A stretch of 64,000 nucleotides of DNA from Streptomyces sp. NBC_00237 (GCF_026342435.1 NZ_JAPEMT010000003.1:124001-188000), one strand, 5' to 3'. Shown: positions 1-9,376, numbered from the stretch's first letter. Notes: generated by a model not told the origin, from the sequence alone. Numbers and translations are program-made.

Positions 1-1161
1 CGGTCGTACGGCCCGGGGCGAGGTAGGCAGGTCGAGGCGGACCTCGTAACCGCCTGCGCCGCCGTGCGGGCCGATGCTGATCGTTCCGCCGTAGAGCTTC
101 GCCCGCTCCCGCATTCCGATCAAGCCGTGGCCGGTTCCGCTCGGTACTCTGGCTGGAATTGCCCCTTCTCCGGTGGCCGGATCCGCGTTCGTGACCGACA
201 CCGTCACCTGGTGGACGCCGTACCGCAGTTCCACGACGGTGGGCGCTCCCGGCGCGTGCTTCAGTACGTTCGTGAGCGCCTCCTGCACCACCCGGTACGC
301 GCACAGCTCCACCCCGGGCGCCAGCGGACGCTCCGCCCCGGACACCCGCAGCTCCACCGGCACGCCTCCGGCCCGTACCCGCTCGACCATCTCCGCGAGC
401 CGCGCGAGCCCCGGCATCGGGGCGTCCGGCACGCCGACGCCGTCCCGTTCGTCCGGTGCGCGCAGCAGCCGCAGCATCCGGCGCATCTCCTCCATGGCCT
501 CCGCGCTGGTGCCCGCGATGGTGGCCAGCGCGGCGCGCGCGGTCGGTGGGTCGGACTCGAAGACGAACTGCGCGAGCCCCGACTGCACGGAGATCACCGA
601 CATGTGGTGGGCGACGACGTCGTGCAACTCCCGTGCGATCCGCCCGCGTTCCTCGCCGACCTCCCGGCGGGCCCGCTCCTCCTGCTCCGCCCGCAGCCTG
701 CGCGCCAGCTTCGCCGACCTGCGAGCCACCACCCCGAACCGCCACAGCGCCGCGGGCCACACCAGGGCCTGCGCGACGACGGCGGGCATCGACGAGCGGG
801 GGTCGAGGAGACCGGCGTACACCCATATCGCACCCATCAGCACGGTGCAGGCCGCGGACGCCCGCAGCGGGCGCAGCGACGCGACGGTGTAGACGGCGAG
901 CATGGGGCCGAAGCTGTTGGCGACCGGCCAGTACCCGGCCGTGATGAAGACGATCCACGCCGCGTGCACGAGAAGGCAGACGGCGACCGGCGCCCGGGTG
1001 CGGAACGCGCCCGGCAGGTTGACCAGACCGATCAGCGCGTACCCGAGGAGGTCGAGCGCGGGCCGCCCCTGCGCGACGGACTCCTGCCCGAGCAGCACGG
1101 CCACGGTGGTCTGCGCGAGGGCGAGCAGGAGGTCGGCGCGAGGAGGGCGGAACCGGTGCAT
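1..1161 (-). CDS. Sensor histidine kinase, NarL/HisKA_3 type (C-terminal end outside window)
   Basis: Read from ATG at 1161 leftwards this frame stays open to the window edge (387 codons). The N-terminal half is hydrophobic with several membrane segments. A dimerisation/phosphoacceptor motif ELHDVVAHHMSV follows at about residue 190, of the HisKA_3 type that pairs with LuxR-family response regulators. An HATPase region then carries an N-box-like VVQEALTNVLKHA and the G-box GTGHGLIGMRERAKLYGG near the window edge. Only the last few residues should be missing. The partner response regulator would be expected just left of the window. The stimulus is unknown. Confidence 0.9.
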   Translation of the reverse strand, partial: MHRFRPPRADLLLALAQTTVAVLLGQESVAQGRPALDLLGYALIGLVNLPGAFRTRAPVAVCLLVHAAWIVFITAGYWPVANSFGPMLAVYTVASLRPLRASAACTVLMGAIWVYAGLLDPRSSMPAVVAQALVWPAALWRFGVVARRSAKLARRLRAEQEERARREVGEERGRIARELHDVVAHHMSVISVQSGLAQFVFESDPPTARAALATIAGTSAEAMEEMRRMLRLLRAPDERDGVGVPDAPMPGLARLAEMVERVRAGGVPVELRVSGAERPLAPGVELCAYRVVQEALTNVLKHAPGAPTVVELRYGVHQVTVSVTNADPATGEGAIPARVPSGTGHGLIGMRERAKLYGGTISIGPHGGAGGYEVRLDLPTSPRAVRP

Positions 1162-1430
1162 CGTCGCAGCGTAATCGGGCCGTTGTGGGGGCACGTCAAC
1201 CGGGCGGCATACCACGGAGGTTGTAGGAGGGGCCGGAACTGCCACGTTCGGTGGAGACGGAGATCAACCCCTCGTGGGACGCCGCGCGGCCGTACCGTCC
1301 GTAACTTCATCCACGGCGGTACGCCCCCGGTCGACGCGACCCGGCGTACCCGACAGGGCCACGACGGTCCGTCCTCACCATCGGGGGAGGGGGCGGGCCG
1401 CCGTCCCGTTCCGCGCCCCGCCTTCGAGAG

Positions 1431-2786
1431 TCACACCCCGGCTAGCTCGCCCTCCAGCGCCCGCCCCTTCGTCTCCGGGGCCGCCACCGCCATCCACCCC
1501 ATCGCCAGCAGCACGGCCACGGCGAGGACGCCGAAGGTCCACGGCAGTCCGAGCACCGGCCACAGCACCGACCCGAACAGCAGCGGCGCGAACCCGGTCA
1601 GCGAGCGGCTCACCGAGGACGCCCAGCCGAAGCCGCTGGCCCGCAGCGAGGTCGGATAGAGCTCGGAGGCGTACGCGTACAGCGCCGGGATCGCCAGCTG
1701 GATCAGGAAGCCGAACGCGCCGATCGCCACCAGTGCGGCGGTTCCCTGGTCCCGTACGAGCGCGAAGACCACCAGCGCCGCCGTGGCCAGCGGCGCGCTC
1801 ACGCCGATCAGCCACTTCCGCCCGACGACGTCCACCAGGGCGGTGGACACGAGCACGCCCAGGATGCCGAGCCCGGCCATCAGCGTCGTGCCGGTGAAGG
1901 CCGCCGTGTCGGCCTGCCCCTCCGCCTTGAGGATCGACGGCATCCAGCTCAGCGCCGCGTAGTAGACCAGCAGGACCGTCGCGAACATCGCCCAGACCGC
2001 CGAGGTGACGCGCGGGCTGAACGACCAGATCAGGCGCAGCTGTTCGGCCGCCGCGGCGAGTCCGCGGGTACGGGGAGCGGTCGGCGCATCCGGGATCCCG
2101 TACGGCTCGACGGGCGCGCCGGTACGGGCCACGAGGTCGTCGATGACCGCCCGCGCCTGGGTCTCGCGCCCCTTCCCCGACAGGTAGACCGGCGACTCGG
2201 GAACCCCGCGCCGCACCCAGAACAGCAGCAGCGCGGGCAGCGTCATCGTGAAGAGCATCCAGCGCCAGTTCCCGTCCAGCGGCAGCATCGCCGTCGAGAC
2301 GAGCCCGCACAGGGTGACGCCGATCGGCCACCACAGGTCGAGCGCGGTGAGGATCCGCCCCCGGTACTTGCGCGGCGAGAACTCGCTGACCAGCGCGTAG
2401 TCCACGGGGATGCAGCCGCCGAGGCCGATCCCGGCGAGGAAGCGCAGGACCAGGAAGATCCAGTACGTCGGCGAGAGCGCGCCGAGCACCGAGAACACCG
2501 CGAAGATCAGCAGCGTCACGCTGAACGCCTTCTTGCGGCCGATCCGGTCGGCCACCGACCCCCAGGCGATCGCGCCGACCGCCATGCCGACGAGGTTCGC
2601 GGTCGCGACCAGGCCGCGCTGGGCGAGGGTGAGGTCGAACTCCTTGCCGACCAGGGGCATCAGGAAGCCGTTGAGGGCGATGTCGTACGCGTCGAAGAGG
2701 TAGCCGAGGCCGCCGATGACGAAGATCTTTCCCTGGACGCCCCACTTCCACGGGAGTTCCTGGACGATGTGATCGCCTGTCTTCAC
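1431..2786 (-). CDS. MFS transporter, metabolite:H+ symporter type
   Basis: A 451-residue inner-membrane protein with about 12 hydrophobic segments. The GTG start at 2786 is preceded by GGAG at a good distance; upstream in-frame codons lack such a site. Family motifs are visible: GSVADRIGRKK in the loop between helices 2 and 3 (the MFS signature), FDAYDIALNGFLMP in helix 1, and an SEFSPRKYRGR loop after helix 4, as in sugar and aromatic-acid symporters. The C-terminus PETKGRALEGEL matches the sugar-porter PETKG motif. The substrate cannot be read from sequence. It is transcribed away from the divergent aminotransferase gene, so the two may share a control region at 2787-3001. Confidence 0.9.
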   Translation of the reverse strand: MKTGDHIVQELPWKWGVQGKIFVIGGLGYLFDAYDIALNGFLMPLVGKEFDLTLAQRGLVATANLVGMAVGAIAWGSVADRIGRKKAFSVTLLIFAVFSVLGALSPTYWIFLVLRFLAGIGLGGCIPVDYALVSEFSPRKYRGRILTALDLWWPIGVTLCGLVSTAMLPLDGNWRWMLFTMTLPALLLFWVRRGVPESPVYLSGKGRETQARAVIDDLVARTGAPVEPYGIPDAPTAPRTRGLAAAAEQLRLIWSFSPRVTSAVWAMFATVLLVYYAALSWMPSILKAEGQADTAAFTGTTLMAGLGILGVLVSTALVDVVGRKWLIGVSAPLATAALVVFALVRDQGTAALVAIGAFGFLIQLAIPALYAYASELYPTSLRASGFGWASSVSRSLTGFAPLLFGSVLWPVLGLPWTFGVLAVAVLLAMGWMAVAAPETKGRALEGELAGV

Positions 2787-3001
2787 TGCTGCTCCAAGTG
2801 GGGGCCGGGTGGGGGAGAGGGGCTGATCATAAAGCGTGTCCGCGCACGTCACACGCACGTCACGCGTACGGCAAGCGCACGTCAGGCGCAGGGCAGGCGC
2901 GTGCGGGGGCCGGGGTCGGGCCGTGCTTCCCGGGGCCGGTACGCCGAAATCCCCGGGCCCCCTCTGGGACACGGCAGTCGGGCTTCGTAGAGTCCGTGGA
3001 C

Positions 3002-4222
3002 ATGACCACCACAGCCCGCAGCGGCAGCAGCGTCCCCGCCCCCGCGCCCGTTCCCGCCCTCTCCTCCCGGACCGCGTCCGTCGGCGGCTCGCCCGTCCGG
3101 GAGATCCTGGCGCTCACCGAAGCCCCCGAGGTCATCAGCTTCGCGGGCGGCCTCCCCGCGCCCGAACTCTTCGACTCCGAGGGCATCCGCCGGGCGTACG
3201 ACGCGGTGCTGAGCGAGTCCCCGCACCGGGTCCTCCAGTACTCGACCACCGAGGGCGACCCGGCCCTGCGCGCCTCGGTGGCCGCCCGGCTCACCACGCG
3301 CGGCCTGCCCACCGAGGCCGGGGACCTCCTGATCACCACGGGCTCGCAACAGGGCCTCTCGCTGCTGGCCTCCGCCCTGCTGGAGCCCGGCGACACCGTC
3401 CTCGTCGAGGACCCGACCTACCTCGCCGCCCTCCAGTGCTTCGGCCTCGCGGGCGTCCGTACCGTGCCGGTCCCCACCGACGAGGACGGCATCCTCCCCG
3501 ACGCCCTGGACGCGCTCGTCGCCGCCGAGAACCCCAAGCTCCTCTACCTCGTCCCCAACTTCCAGAACCCCACCGGCCGTACGCTCCCGCTCGCCCGCCG
3601 CCGCGCCGTCGCCGAGATCGCCGCGCGGCGCGGGCTGTGGGTGGTCGAGGACGATCCGTACGGCGAACTGCGGTTCGGCGGCGAGAGCGTGCCGTGGATC
3701 TCCGGCTGTCCTGGCGGCGAGGACCGCACTGTCCTCCTCAGCAGCTTCTCCAAGGTGATGGCTCCCGGCCTGCGGCTCGGCTGGCTGCGCGGGCCCGAGG
3801 CACTCCGGCGCGCCTGCGTGATCGCCAAGCAGGCCGCCGACCTGCACACCTCCACCCTCGACCAGGCGGCGGCCGCCCGCTACCTCGCCGACAGCGATCT
3901 GGACCTGCACCTGGAAATCGTGCGCGACGCGTACCGGGTGCGCAGGGACGCGCTTCTCGCGGGCCTCGCGTCGGCCCTCCCGGCGGGCAGTACGTGGAAC
4001 CACCCCGAGGGCGGGATGTTCCTGTGGGCCCGGCTGCCCGACGGCCTCGACGCGGCGGCGCTGCTGCCGAAGGCGGTCGAGCACAAGGTGGCGTACGTGC
4101 CGGGGGCGCCCTTCTACGCGGGGCGTCCGGACGCGGCGACGCTGCGGATGTCGTTCACGACGCACACGCCGAAGGAGATCGGGGTGGGGCTGGAGAGGCT
4201 GCGGGAGGCGCTGGGGGCCTGA
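3002..4222 (+). CDS. PLP-dependent aminotransferase, class I/II (2-aminoadipate transaminase-like)
   Basis: A 406-residue fold-type I aminotransferase. Visible motifs are the N-terminal FAGGLPAPELF segment, TTGSQQGLSLLA (PLP phosphate region), NFQNPTGRT, and the PLP-lysine segment SSFSKVMAPGLRLGW. This set is typical of LysN/2-aminoadipate or multi-substrate aromatic aminotransferases related to MocR C-terminal domains, but there is no N-terminal GntR HTH here. ATG at 3002 is chosen because the protein then begins shortly before the conserved region. It is divergent from the MFS transporter and could act on the same imported substrate; that is inference only. Confidence 0.88.
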   Translation: MTTTARSGSSVPAPAPVPALSSRTASVGGSPVREILALTEAPEVISFAGGLPAPELFDSEGIRRAYDAVLSESPHRVLQYSTTEGDPALRASVAARLTTRGLPTEAGDLLITTGSQQGLSLLASALLEPGDTVLVEDPTYLAALQCFGLAGVRTVPVPTDEDGILPDALDALVAAENPKLLYLVPNFQNPTGRTLPLARRRAVAEIAARRGLWVVEDDPYGELRFGGESVPWISGCPGGEDRTVLLSSFSKVMAPGLRLGWLRGPEALRRACVIAKQAADLHTSTLDQAAAARYLADSDLDLHLEIVRDAYRVRRDALLAGLASALPAGSTWNHPEGGMFLWARLPDGLDAAALLPKAVEHKVAYVPGAPFYAGRPDAATLRMSFTTHTPKEIGVGLERLREALGA

Positions 4223-4317
4223 GGGGGCGCGGGGCGCGGGGGTGGAGGCGGGGGGCGGGGCATACTGGCCCCGCTCCGACCACCCTATGAAGTGCCTTCA
4301 CGAGGAGAACGACAGGG

Positions 4318-4899
4318 ATGACCGCAACCTTCAGGACCGTCATGGACGTCGCCCCCGAACACCTGGGCCAGGCCGAGGCCATGGACCGCCTCTTCCAGGC
4401 CGCCATCGCGCCCGCGACCGTCAACTTCGACTTCGGCCACATCCGGGAGGCCGCCGCCGCGATCCCCGACAGCTCGACCGTGAAGCTCGTGCGGGGCTGG
4501 GGTCTCCAGGAGACCGCACCCGTCGCGGTGATGGCCCTCTCCCTCAAGGAGGCCGTACGGCAGGCCCTCCCGCCGGAGTTCGCCGACGCGTCGTTCTGGC
4601 CCACGGTCGAGCGGGAGTTGGAGTCCGCCTTCACCGGGCTCGCCGCGCAGGAGGGCGCGCCGGGACTCGCGTACTACGAGGAGGCCCCTGACCGCACCGG
4701 CTACTACCGCGACCTCTTCTTCGCGCTCCAGGGCGGCGAGGACCTGTACGGGATCGCCTTCTGCATCGACGTGAGCGTGGGCCTCGACAAGGCGGGCGTC
4801 GGCGCGCTGTCCCTCACGGACATCGCGCCGTACCGCATCCGCCTGAACGCGATCGTGGTCCGCCAACCCCTCGCCCTGACGGCATCGACCACCGCCTGA
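4318..4899 (+). CDS. Hypothetical protein, 193 aa
   Basis: The ATG is preceded by GAGGAG at the right distance, and codon usage is fully Streptomyces-like, so the frame is very probably real. The product is soluble and acidic, with no signal peptide or membrane segment. I do not recognise a family. The composition is balanced (YYEEAPDRTGYYRDLFFAL, IAFCIDVSVGLDKAG) and suggests a folded enzyme or binding protein. It follows the aminotransferase by 95 bp on the same strand and may be co-transcribed with it. Confidence 0.75.
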   Translation: MTATFRTVMDVAPEHLGQAEAMDRLFQAAIAPATVNFDFGHIREAAAAIPDSSTVKLVRGWGLQETAPVAVMALSLKEAVRQALPPEFADASFWPTVERELESAFTGLAAQEGAPGLAYYEEAPDRTGYYRDLFFALQGGEDLYGIAFCIDVSVGLDKAGVGALSLTDIAPYRIRLNAIVVRQPLALTASTTA

Positions 4900-5013
4900 C
4901 CTCCCCTCTCCCACTGCTTCCCCTCCACCGTCCCACCGTCCCGCCGTCCCGGGCCGGTTCGGAATCAACGCGCCTGCCCCGCCGAGGAGTTCGGCCCCGG
5001 GAGTCCGCGTACC

Positions 5014-5343
5014 TCATGCGCTCAGCACCACCGGGTTGGTGAGCGCCGCCATCCGCCCGTCCGGATGCCGCACCTCCACCCGTACGAACCCGGCCTCCTC
5101 CGCACTCGTACGCCACTCCACGACACCCGCACCGCCCTCCGGCAGGGGTGCGTGGTGCACGGTTCCGCACTCGGTGTGGAAGGTCACGACGCCGGAAGCC
5201 ACGCCCCGCACCTCCACCCGCGCCACGACGGGCTCAGCCCCTGCGGCCGTGAGCCGTTCGCCCACCCCGGCACTCCGGGAGGTGTACGGCAGGTTCGTCG
5301 TCGCCGTGGACGGTGGCGCGGATGAGGCCCGCGCGCTGGTCAC
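5014..5343 (-). pseudogene. C-terminal remnant of a CehA/McbA-type (PHP) metallohydrolase
   Basis: The last ~75 residues of this frame (ARVEVRG...; FVRVEVRHPDGRMAALTNP) resemble the conserved C-terminal beta-domain ending of CehA/McbA-family metallohydrolases, which are normally several hundred residues long. Upstream the frame remains open but becomes Ala/Pro/Thr/Arg-rich sequence with no PHP catalytic histidines. It then runs into the next gene at 5547. I read this as the surviving 3' end of a deleted gene. It could instead encode a small stand-alone protein. The family assignment is from memory of the motif and is moderately secure. Confidence 0.5.
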
Positions 5344-5546
5344 CGGCGCACGCGGTCGGCTCCCGGACGGTGCGGTCGTCGTTGCCTTGACGCCCGGCGC
5401 GGTCGGTGTCGCCCTGAACGCGTCCGCCAGGGCGGCAGGGCTGAACGCTTCCGTCGGTCGTCGTCGACCGGGCAGGCTGTGCGGCGTACGGGACAGGGTC
5501 CGGGGCGTGCCCGCCCCGGACCCGAAGTGTCTGACGCCGTCGCTGG

Positions 5547-6317
5547 CTACGAAGCCGCCGTCCCGCCCTGCTGCTTCTGGGGGTCCACGACCTCACCGGC
5601 GGGCGGAGCCTTCGCGTCCACCGGCTTGCCGTAGTCGGAGAAGGTCGTCGTCATCGGCGCCTTACCGCCCTTCTGCTCGACCTTCAGGACGTACGGCTCC
5701 CCTTCCGCCGCCACGTACATCGTGATCGTCTCGCCCTGCGCGGTCTTCTTCTGGAGCACGGCGGAGTCCTTGCCGTCGAGCTCGGTGTCCTTGGCGCGGG
5801 TCATGCCCTTGCGCTCGGACTTGTCCCGGTCGAGCAGGGCGATCACCGCGTCCTTGTCGCAACCGGCCTGGGTGGCCTTCGCCTCGGCCGGGGGCAGCTT
5901 CACCCACTTGTCCTGGAAGGTGGCCGCCGCCTTCTTGCCCTTCGCACCGGAGCCCTGCTGCTTGAGGAGGGCCTCCCAGTACTGCTGGTTGCCCTTGAGG
6001 TACGTGACCGAGTCGACGCGCCGCAGCTCCGCCTTGGCGTCCTGCTGGGTGTTGGTGCCCTGGCAGTTGCCCTGGGTGTCGACCACGTAGTCGGAGGCCG
6101 CCGACCGCCCGTTCGCGGTGGCCTCGGTCCGGATGCGTACCGAATCCGCCTTCTTCGTCGCCGTGACCGACGCATCGGCGATCTGGTCGGGGGACTGCCC
6201 GTCGAAGGTCTTCTTGTCCGAACCCGCCGAGCCCGGGGCGTCGGCGTCCGCGCACCCGGATACTCCGACGATCAGAGCCGCGCACGCCACCGCCGACACC
6301 ACTAACTTCGCCTTCAC
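5547..6317 (-). CDS. Secreted lipoprotein (LppX/LprG-like size and style)
   Basis: A 256-residue protein starting with GTG at 6317, with GGAGGAG just upstream. The N-terminus is a lipoprotein signal: KAK, a hydrophobic core, then lipobox GVSGC with the acylated Cys at about residue 25. The mature part is hydrophilic, rich in Lys/Asp/Ala, with two further Cys (NCQGT, AGCDKD) that could form a disulfide. The pattern (VRIRTEATANG; LKGNQQYWEALL; YVLKVEQKGG; TTFSDYGKPVDAKAP) is that of actinobacterial lipoproteins with an LprG/LppX-type fold. Exact ligand or function is unknown. It is divergent from the gene at 6645. Confidence 0.85.
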   Translation of the reverse strand: MKAKLVVSAVACAALIVGVSGCADADAPGSAGSDKKTFDGQSPDQIADASVTATKKADSVRIRTEATANGRSAASDYVVDTQGNCQGTNTQQDAKAELRRVDSVTYLKGNQQYWEALLKQQGSGAKGKKAAATFQDKWVKLPPAEAKATQAGCDKDAVIALLDRDKSERKGMTRAKDTELDGKDSAVLQKKTAQGETITMYVAAEGEPYVLKVEQKGGKAPMTTTFSDYGKPVDAKAPPAGEVVDPQKQQGGTAAS

Positions 6318-6508
6318 AGCAAACTCCTCCAAGCGTGAACGAGTGTGAATGGGACCTGCAACTCCCCTTGGTGTCCGGGTAGTGCGGGGGAGTGCGGTGC
6401 GCACCCCGAGTACCCGGGTTCGCTGGAGGAAACCCACGAAGCTCTGCGAACGGGGGCTTCGGGTGCAGGAGATGGAGGGCCGGTGAAGCGTGGTCAGGCG
6501 TGGTCGTA

Positions 6509-6612
6509 CCATCGCCCACATCGATCCCGGGCCCATCGCCCACATCGATCCCGGGCCCATCGCCCACATCGGTCCCGGGCCCGTCGCCCGTATCGGTCCC
6601 GGGCCCGTCGCC
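6509..6612. repeat. Tandem repeat, 24 bp x 4.3
   Basis: Four full copies and one partial copy of a 24-bp unit beginning CCATCGCCCACATCGATCCC, with a few substitutions between copies (CCCACATCGA becomes CCCGTATCGG in the last copy). It lies in the 327-bp divergent spacer between the lipoprotein gene and the gene at 6645 and ends about 30 bp before that ATG. No protein function is suggested. It may alter spacing or structure of the 5' leader. Confidence 0.9.
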
Positions 6613-6644
6613 ACACCGATCCCACCACCTCACGGGGAAACCGC

Positions 6645-7400
6645 ATGAGCATCGAAGAGACCACCGAGGGCGCCGCCGAAGTGACCACCGCCGTGCCCTC
6701 CGCGCACCGCCCAGGCCGCCCGGAAGACCTCCCGCCCGCCCCCGTCCTCTGGGCCCGCTGGGGGGTGCTGGCGGGGCTGCTTACCACCCGGGAGCGGGAG
6801 GAGGAGTCCGAGGTGCACCGCACCGGGTTCTGGATGTCCCCGGGACGCGCGGACAGCCTGCGGTACGACGACGCCGGGTCGACCTGGTGGGCCCTGCGCG
6901 CGGTGGGCGACGGGCGGTACGTCCTCTACGGGGAGGACGAGTCGAGCGGCGTCAAGTGGCACGAGCCCGCGATCGACGTGCTGGCCGGGGCGCCCGCCTG
7001 GCTGCCGTTCGAGCTGCTGCGCGACCTGATCGCCTCGTACGAGATCGGCTGCGTGTACTGGTACGAGAACGGGGCCTGGGGCCGTGCCCCCTACCCCGGG
7101 AGCCTCCAGGACGACGGGCTCGACTGCGGGATGAGCCGCCTGTTCACGACGGGCGAGGTGGTTCAGGACCTCGCATCCTGGCTGGACGACGAGTTCACCG
7201 ATCCGGACGCCGAGATCGACCCGGCCGTCTGCGCGAAACTGGTGAGCGACGCCGTGTCAGGGGCCCTCACGGAAGAGGCCGTGGGCACGTTCCTCAGCGG
7301 GATCGGGCGGCCGGAACAGGAGACGCCGTCGGTGGTCGGCGTGCTCCGGAGGGCGGGGCTGCTGGCCGAGCCGGTGCCATCGGCGGAGCCTGCGGAGTAG
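6645..7400 (+). CDS. Hypothetical protein, 251 aa
   Basis: ATG at 6645 begins MSIEETTEG. Longer in-frame starts upstream would translate the tandem repeat and are unlikely. The protein is acidic and soluble with many Trp/Tyr (FWMSPGRADSLRYDD, YENGAWGRAPYPG), suggesting a compact domain. I do not recognise the family. Its last 238 bp are antisense to the 3' part of the matrixin gene, in which no earlier stop exists, so either the two genes truly overlap tail-to-tail or one has an extended C-terminus. Confidence 0.7.
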   Translation: MSIEETTEGAAEVTTAVPSAHRPGRPEDLPPAPVLWARWGVLAGLLTTREREEESEVHRTGFWMSPGRADSLRYDDAGSTWWALRAVGDGRYVLYGEDESSGVKWHEPAIDVLAGAPAWLPFELLRDLIASYEIGCVYWYENGAWGRAPYPGSLQDDGLDCGMSRLFTTGEVVQDLASWLDDEFTDPDAEIDPAVCAKLVSDAVSGALTEEAVGTFLSGIGRPEQETPSVVGVLRRAGLLAEPVPSAEPAE

Positions 7401-8104
7401 TCGACCGGCAGTCCTCTGCGTGCCGCCCCCGCGTCGGGCCGGTGGTCGTACAGGTCCCGCACCGCGCGGACGTCGTCCTGACCGAGGACGTGGCGGCCCG
7501 TCACGGCGGGCTGCATGACGGATTGGGGATCGTCGCTGTGCCCGAAGCCGAGGCTGTGGCCGACCTCGTGCAGCGCGGACTGGAAGAGGTCGAGGCCCCG
7601 GCTTCCGGGGGCGGGGCGCAGGGCCCGGCGCCGCTCGGGCACCCCGACGTCCCACTCCTCCTCGTCGTCGAAGTACAGGTCGCCGCGCGGCGGGAAGAAC
7701 GCGAACGCCGCGATGCCTCCGGGCCCGTCGAAGGGGGAGCCGGAGGAGGCGCCGGAACGCGAGGCGAGGTGGTCGGTGTGGCGGGTGGCGAAGCGGATCT
7801 CGATGTCCGCGGGCCCGCCGTCGACCTTCCGGAAGCGGATGTTCCGGCTGGCCTTCTCCCACTCCCGCATCGCACTCCCGATGACCCGCTCCACCTGGTG
7901 CTGTTTGCCCCGGAGCGAGTCCTTGCCGCTGTACTCCACGATGCGCCACGTGATGTCGGGTCCCTGCCAGCCGGGACCCACGACGTTGTACGCGGCGGCG
8001 GGCGGGGCGGCGACGAGGAGGGTGGCGGCGAGGAGGGCGGTGGAAACGGCCGTGGAAACGGCGGCGGGGAGCAGGATCGGGCGCGGGCGGGGAGCGCGGC
8101 GCAT
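7163..8104 (-). CDS. Secreted matrixin-family zinc metalloprotease
   Basis: 313 residues starting MRRAPRPRP at 8104. A basic n-region and long hydrophobic core ending APPAAA form a Sec signal peptide of about 40 residues. The zinc-binding catalytic motif HEVGHSLGFGHS (HExxHxxGxxH) is followed by SVMQPAV, a Met-turn like that of metzincins. Upstream WEKASRNIRFRKV and ADIEIRFA match matrixin (peptidase M10A) strands. An extracellular protease role is expected. The C-terminal ~80 residues after the catalytic domain are low-complexity and are encoded antisense to the end of the gene at 6645, so the true functional C-terminus may be shorter. Confidence 0.85.
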   Translation of the reverse strand: MRRAPRPRPILLPAAVSTAVSTALLAATLLVAAPPAAAYNVVGPGWQGPDITWRIVEYSGKDSLRGKQHQVERVIGSAMREWEKASRNIRFRKVDGGPADIEIRFATRHTDHLASRSGASSGSPFDGPGGIAAFAFFPPRGDLYFDDEEEWDVGVPERRRALRPAPGSRGLDLFQSALHEVGHSLGFGHSDDPQSVMQPAVTGRHVLGQDDVRAVRDLYDHRPDAGAARRGLPVDYSAGSADGTGSASSPALRSTPTTDGVSCSGRPIPLRNVPTASSVRAPDTASLTSFAQTAGSISASGSVNSSSSQDARS

Positions 8105-8266
8105 CGGACCTCCGTCGGGGTACGCGGCAAGGGGCTGAACCGGCAGGGGGTTGAACCAGCAAGGGGTTGAGCAGCAAGAGGCTGAGCTGCGGCCCTTCCC
8201 GTTCCCGGCGGAAGTCAAAGCGGCTGGCCGACCGTGTCGCTCCGATGGCTGACCAGATGGACCCGA

Positions 8267-9376
8267 CTACCAGCCGATCGCGGCGGCCACCGGCAAGTGG
8301 TCGCTTCCGGTGGCGGGCAGCACCCGCGCGCTCCTCGGCTCCACCCCGCGCACCAGGATCTGGTCGATCCGCGCCACCGGGAACGACGCGGGCCAGGTGA
8401 AGCCGAAGCCGTCCCCGGCCGCCTTCTGCGCCGAGCGCAGCCGCGAGGTGAGACCGGCGAGCGCGCGGTCGTCCGTGGTGCCGTTCAGGTCGCCGAGCAC
8501 CAGCACCCGCCCGACCCGCTCGGCGGCGACGGCCTCGGCGAGCGCGGCCGCGTTCCGGTCCCGCGTCTCCGTCCGGAAACCCGCCCGGGGATTGACCCGT
8601 ACGGAACCCAGATGGGCCACGTACACGGCGAGGGGCCCGCGACCGGTGGCCACCGTGGCGCGCAGCGCCCGGTTGTCGGGCAGCTTGTCGGCGGCGGACT
8701 TGGCGTCGCCCAGCGGACCGACGTCCGTCCTGATGTCGACCGGCCGGACGTCCGACAGCGGCAGCCTGCTCCACAGCCCGACCGTGCCCAGGACCGCGCG
8801 GTACCGGTACGCCTTCGCCAGCTCCTTCTCGTACGTGCCCCTGACCTGCTCGGCGAGTTCCTCCAGCGCCAGTACGTCCGCGCCGGATGCGGCCAGGGCG
8901 CGGGCGGTGCCGACCGGGTCGGGGTTCGCCGCGCCCACGTTGTGGCTCGCCACGGTGAGGTCACCGGCCGAGGGAGACACCGGCCCCGACCTGTCGCCGA
9001 GCAGCCCGCCGAAGAGGCTCAGCCACACCGTCACCGGCAGGAGCAGCGCGGCCACCGCGACGGCGGAACGGCGCAGGAGCGCCGCGAGCAGCAGCACCGG
9101 CACGAACAGGCCGAACCAGGGGAGAAAGGTCTCGACGAGGCTGCCGAGGTTCCCGGCCCGGTTCGGGATCCGTGCGTGCAGCAGCAGGAACAGGCCCAGC
9201 AGCAGCGCCAGCGCCGCGAGCACCCGGCCGCGCTTCCAGGGGCCGGGGCGGAGGACGGTGCGGAGGGCCCGGGGCAGGTCCGTGCGCCGGGGTCCGGCAC
9301 GGGGTCCCGCACCGGGTCCCGCACTGTCCGCCGCGTCCGCCCGCGTCGTCGTCCGAGTTCGTTCGGTCGTGCTCAC
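8267..9376 (-). CDS. Membrane-anchored endonuclease/exonuclease/phosphatase family protein
   Basis: 369 residues from GTG 9376. The N-terminal ~130 residues contain a cytoplasmic tail and three hydrophobic segments. The C-terminal EEP domain shows DLTVASHNVGAANPDP (Asn motif), LEEL (metal-binding Glu), VYVAHLGS, VLVLGDLNGTTDD (GDxN) and the terminal GSDHLPV (SDH motif). The catalytic set is complete, so hydrolysis of a phosphodiester outside or at the membrane is plausible; nucleic acid, phospholipid and sugar-phosphate substrates are all possible. Its GTG overlaps the stop of the upstream carboxypeptidase gene in a GTGA overlap, indicating translational coupling. Confidence 0.88.
   Translation of the reverse strand: MSTTERTRTTTRADAADSAGPGAGPRAGPRRTDLPRALRTVLRPGPWKRGRVLAALALLLGLFLLLHARIPNRAGNLGSLVETFLPWFGLFVPVLLLAALLRRSAVAVAALLLPVTVWLSLFGGLLGDRSGPVSPSAGDLTVASHNVGAANPDPVGTARALAASGADVLALEELAEQVRGTYEKELAKAYRYRAVLGTVGLWSRLPLSDVRPVDIRTDVGPLGDAKSAADKLPDNRALRATVATGRGPLAVYVAHLGSVRVNPRAGFRTETRDRNAAALAEAVAAERVGRVLVLGDLNGTTDDRALAGLTSRLRSAQKAAGDGFGFTWPASFPVARIDQILVRGVEPRSARVLPATGSDHLPVAAAIGW

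Noticed and set aside
64..1659. Long plus-strand frames at the left edge
   Set aside because: They are antisense to the sensor kinase and the MFS transporter, whose motifs are clear on the minus strand.
6509..6612. Possible CRISPR array
   Set aside because: Units are directly adjacent with no spacers and only 24 bp long; no cas genes are present.
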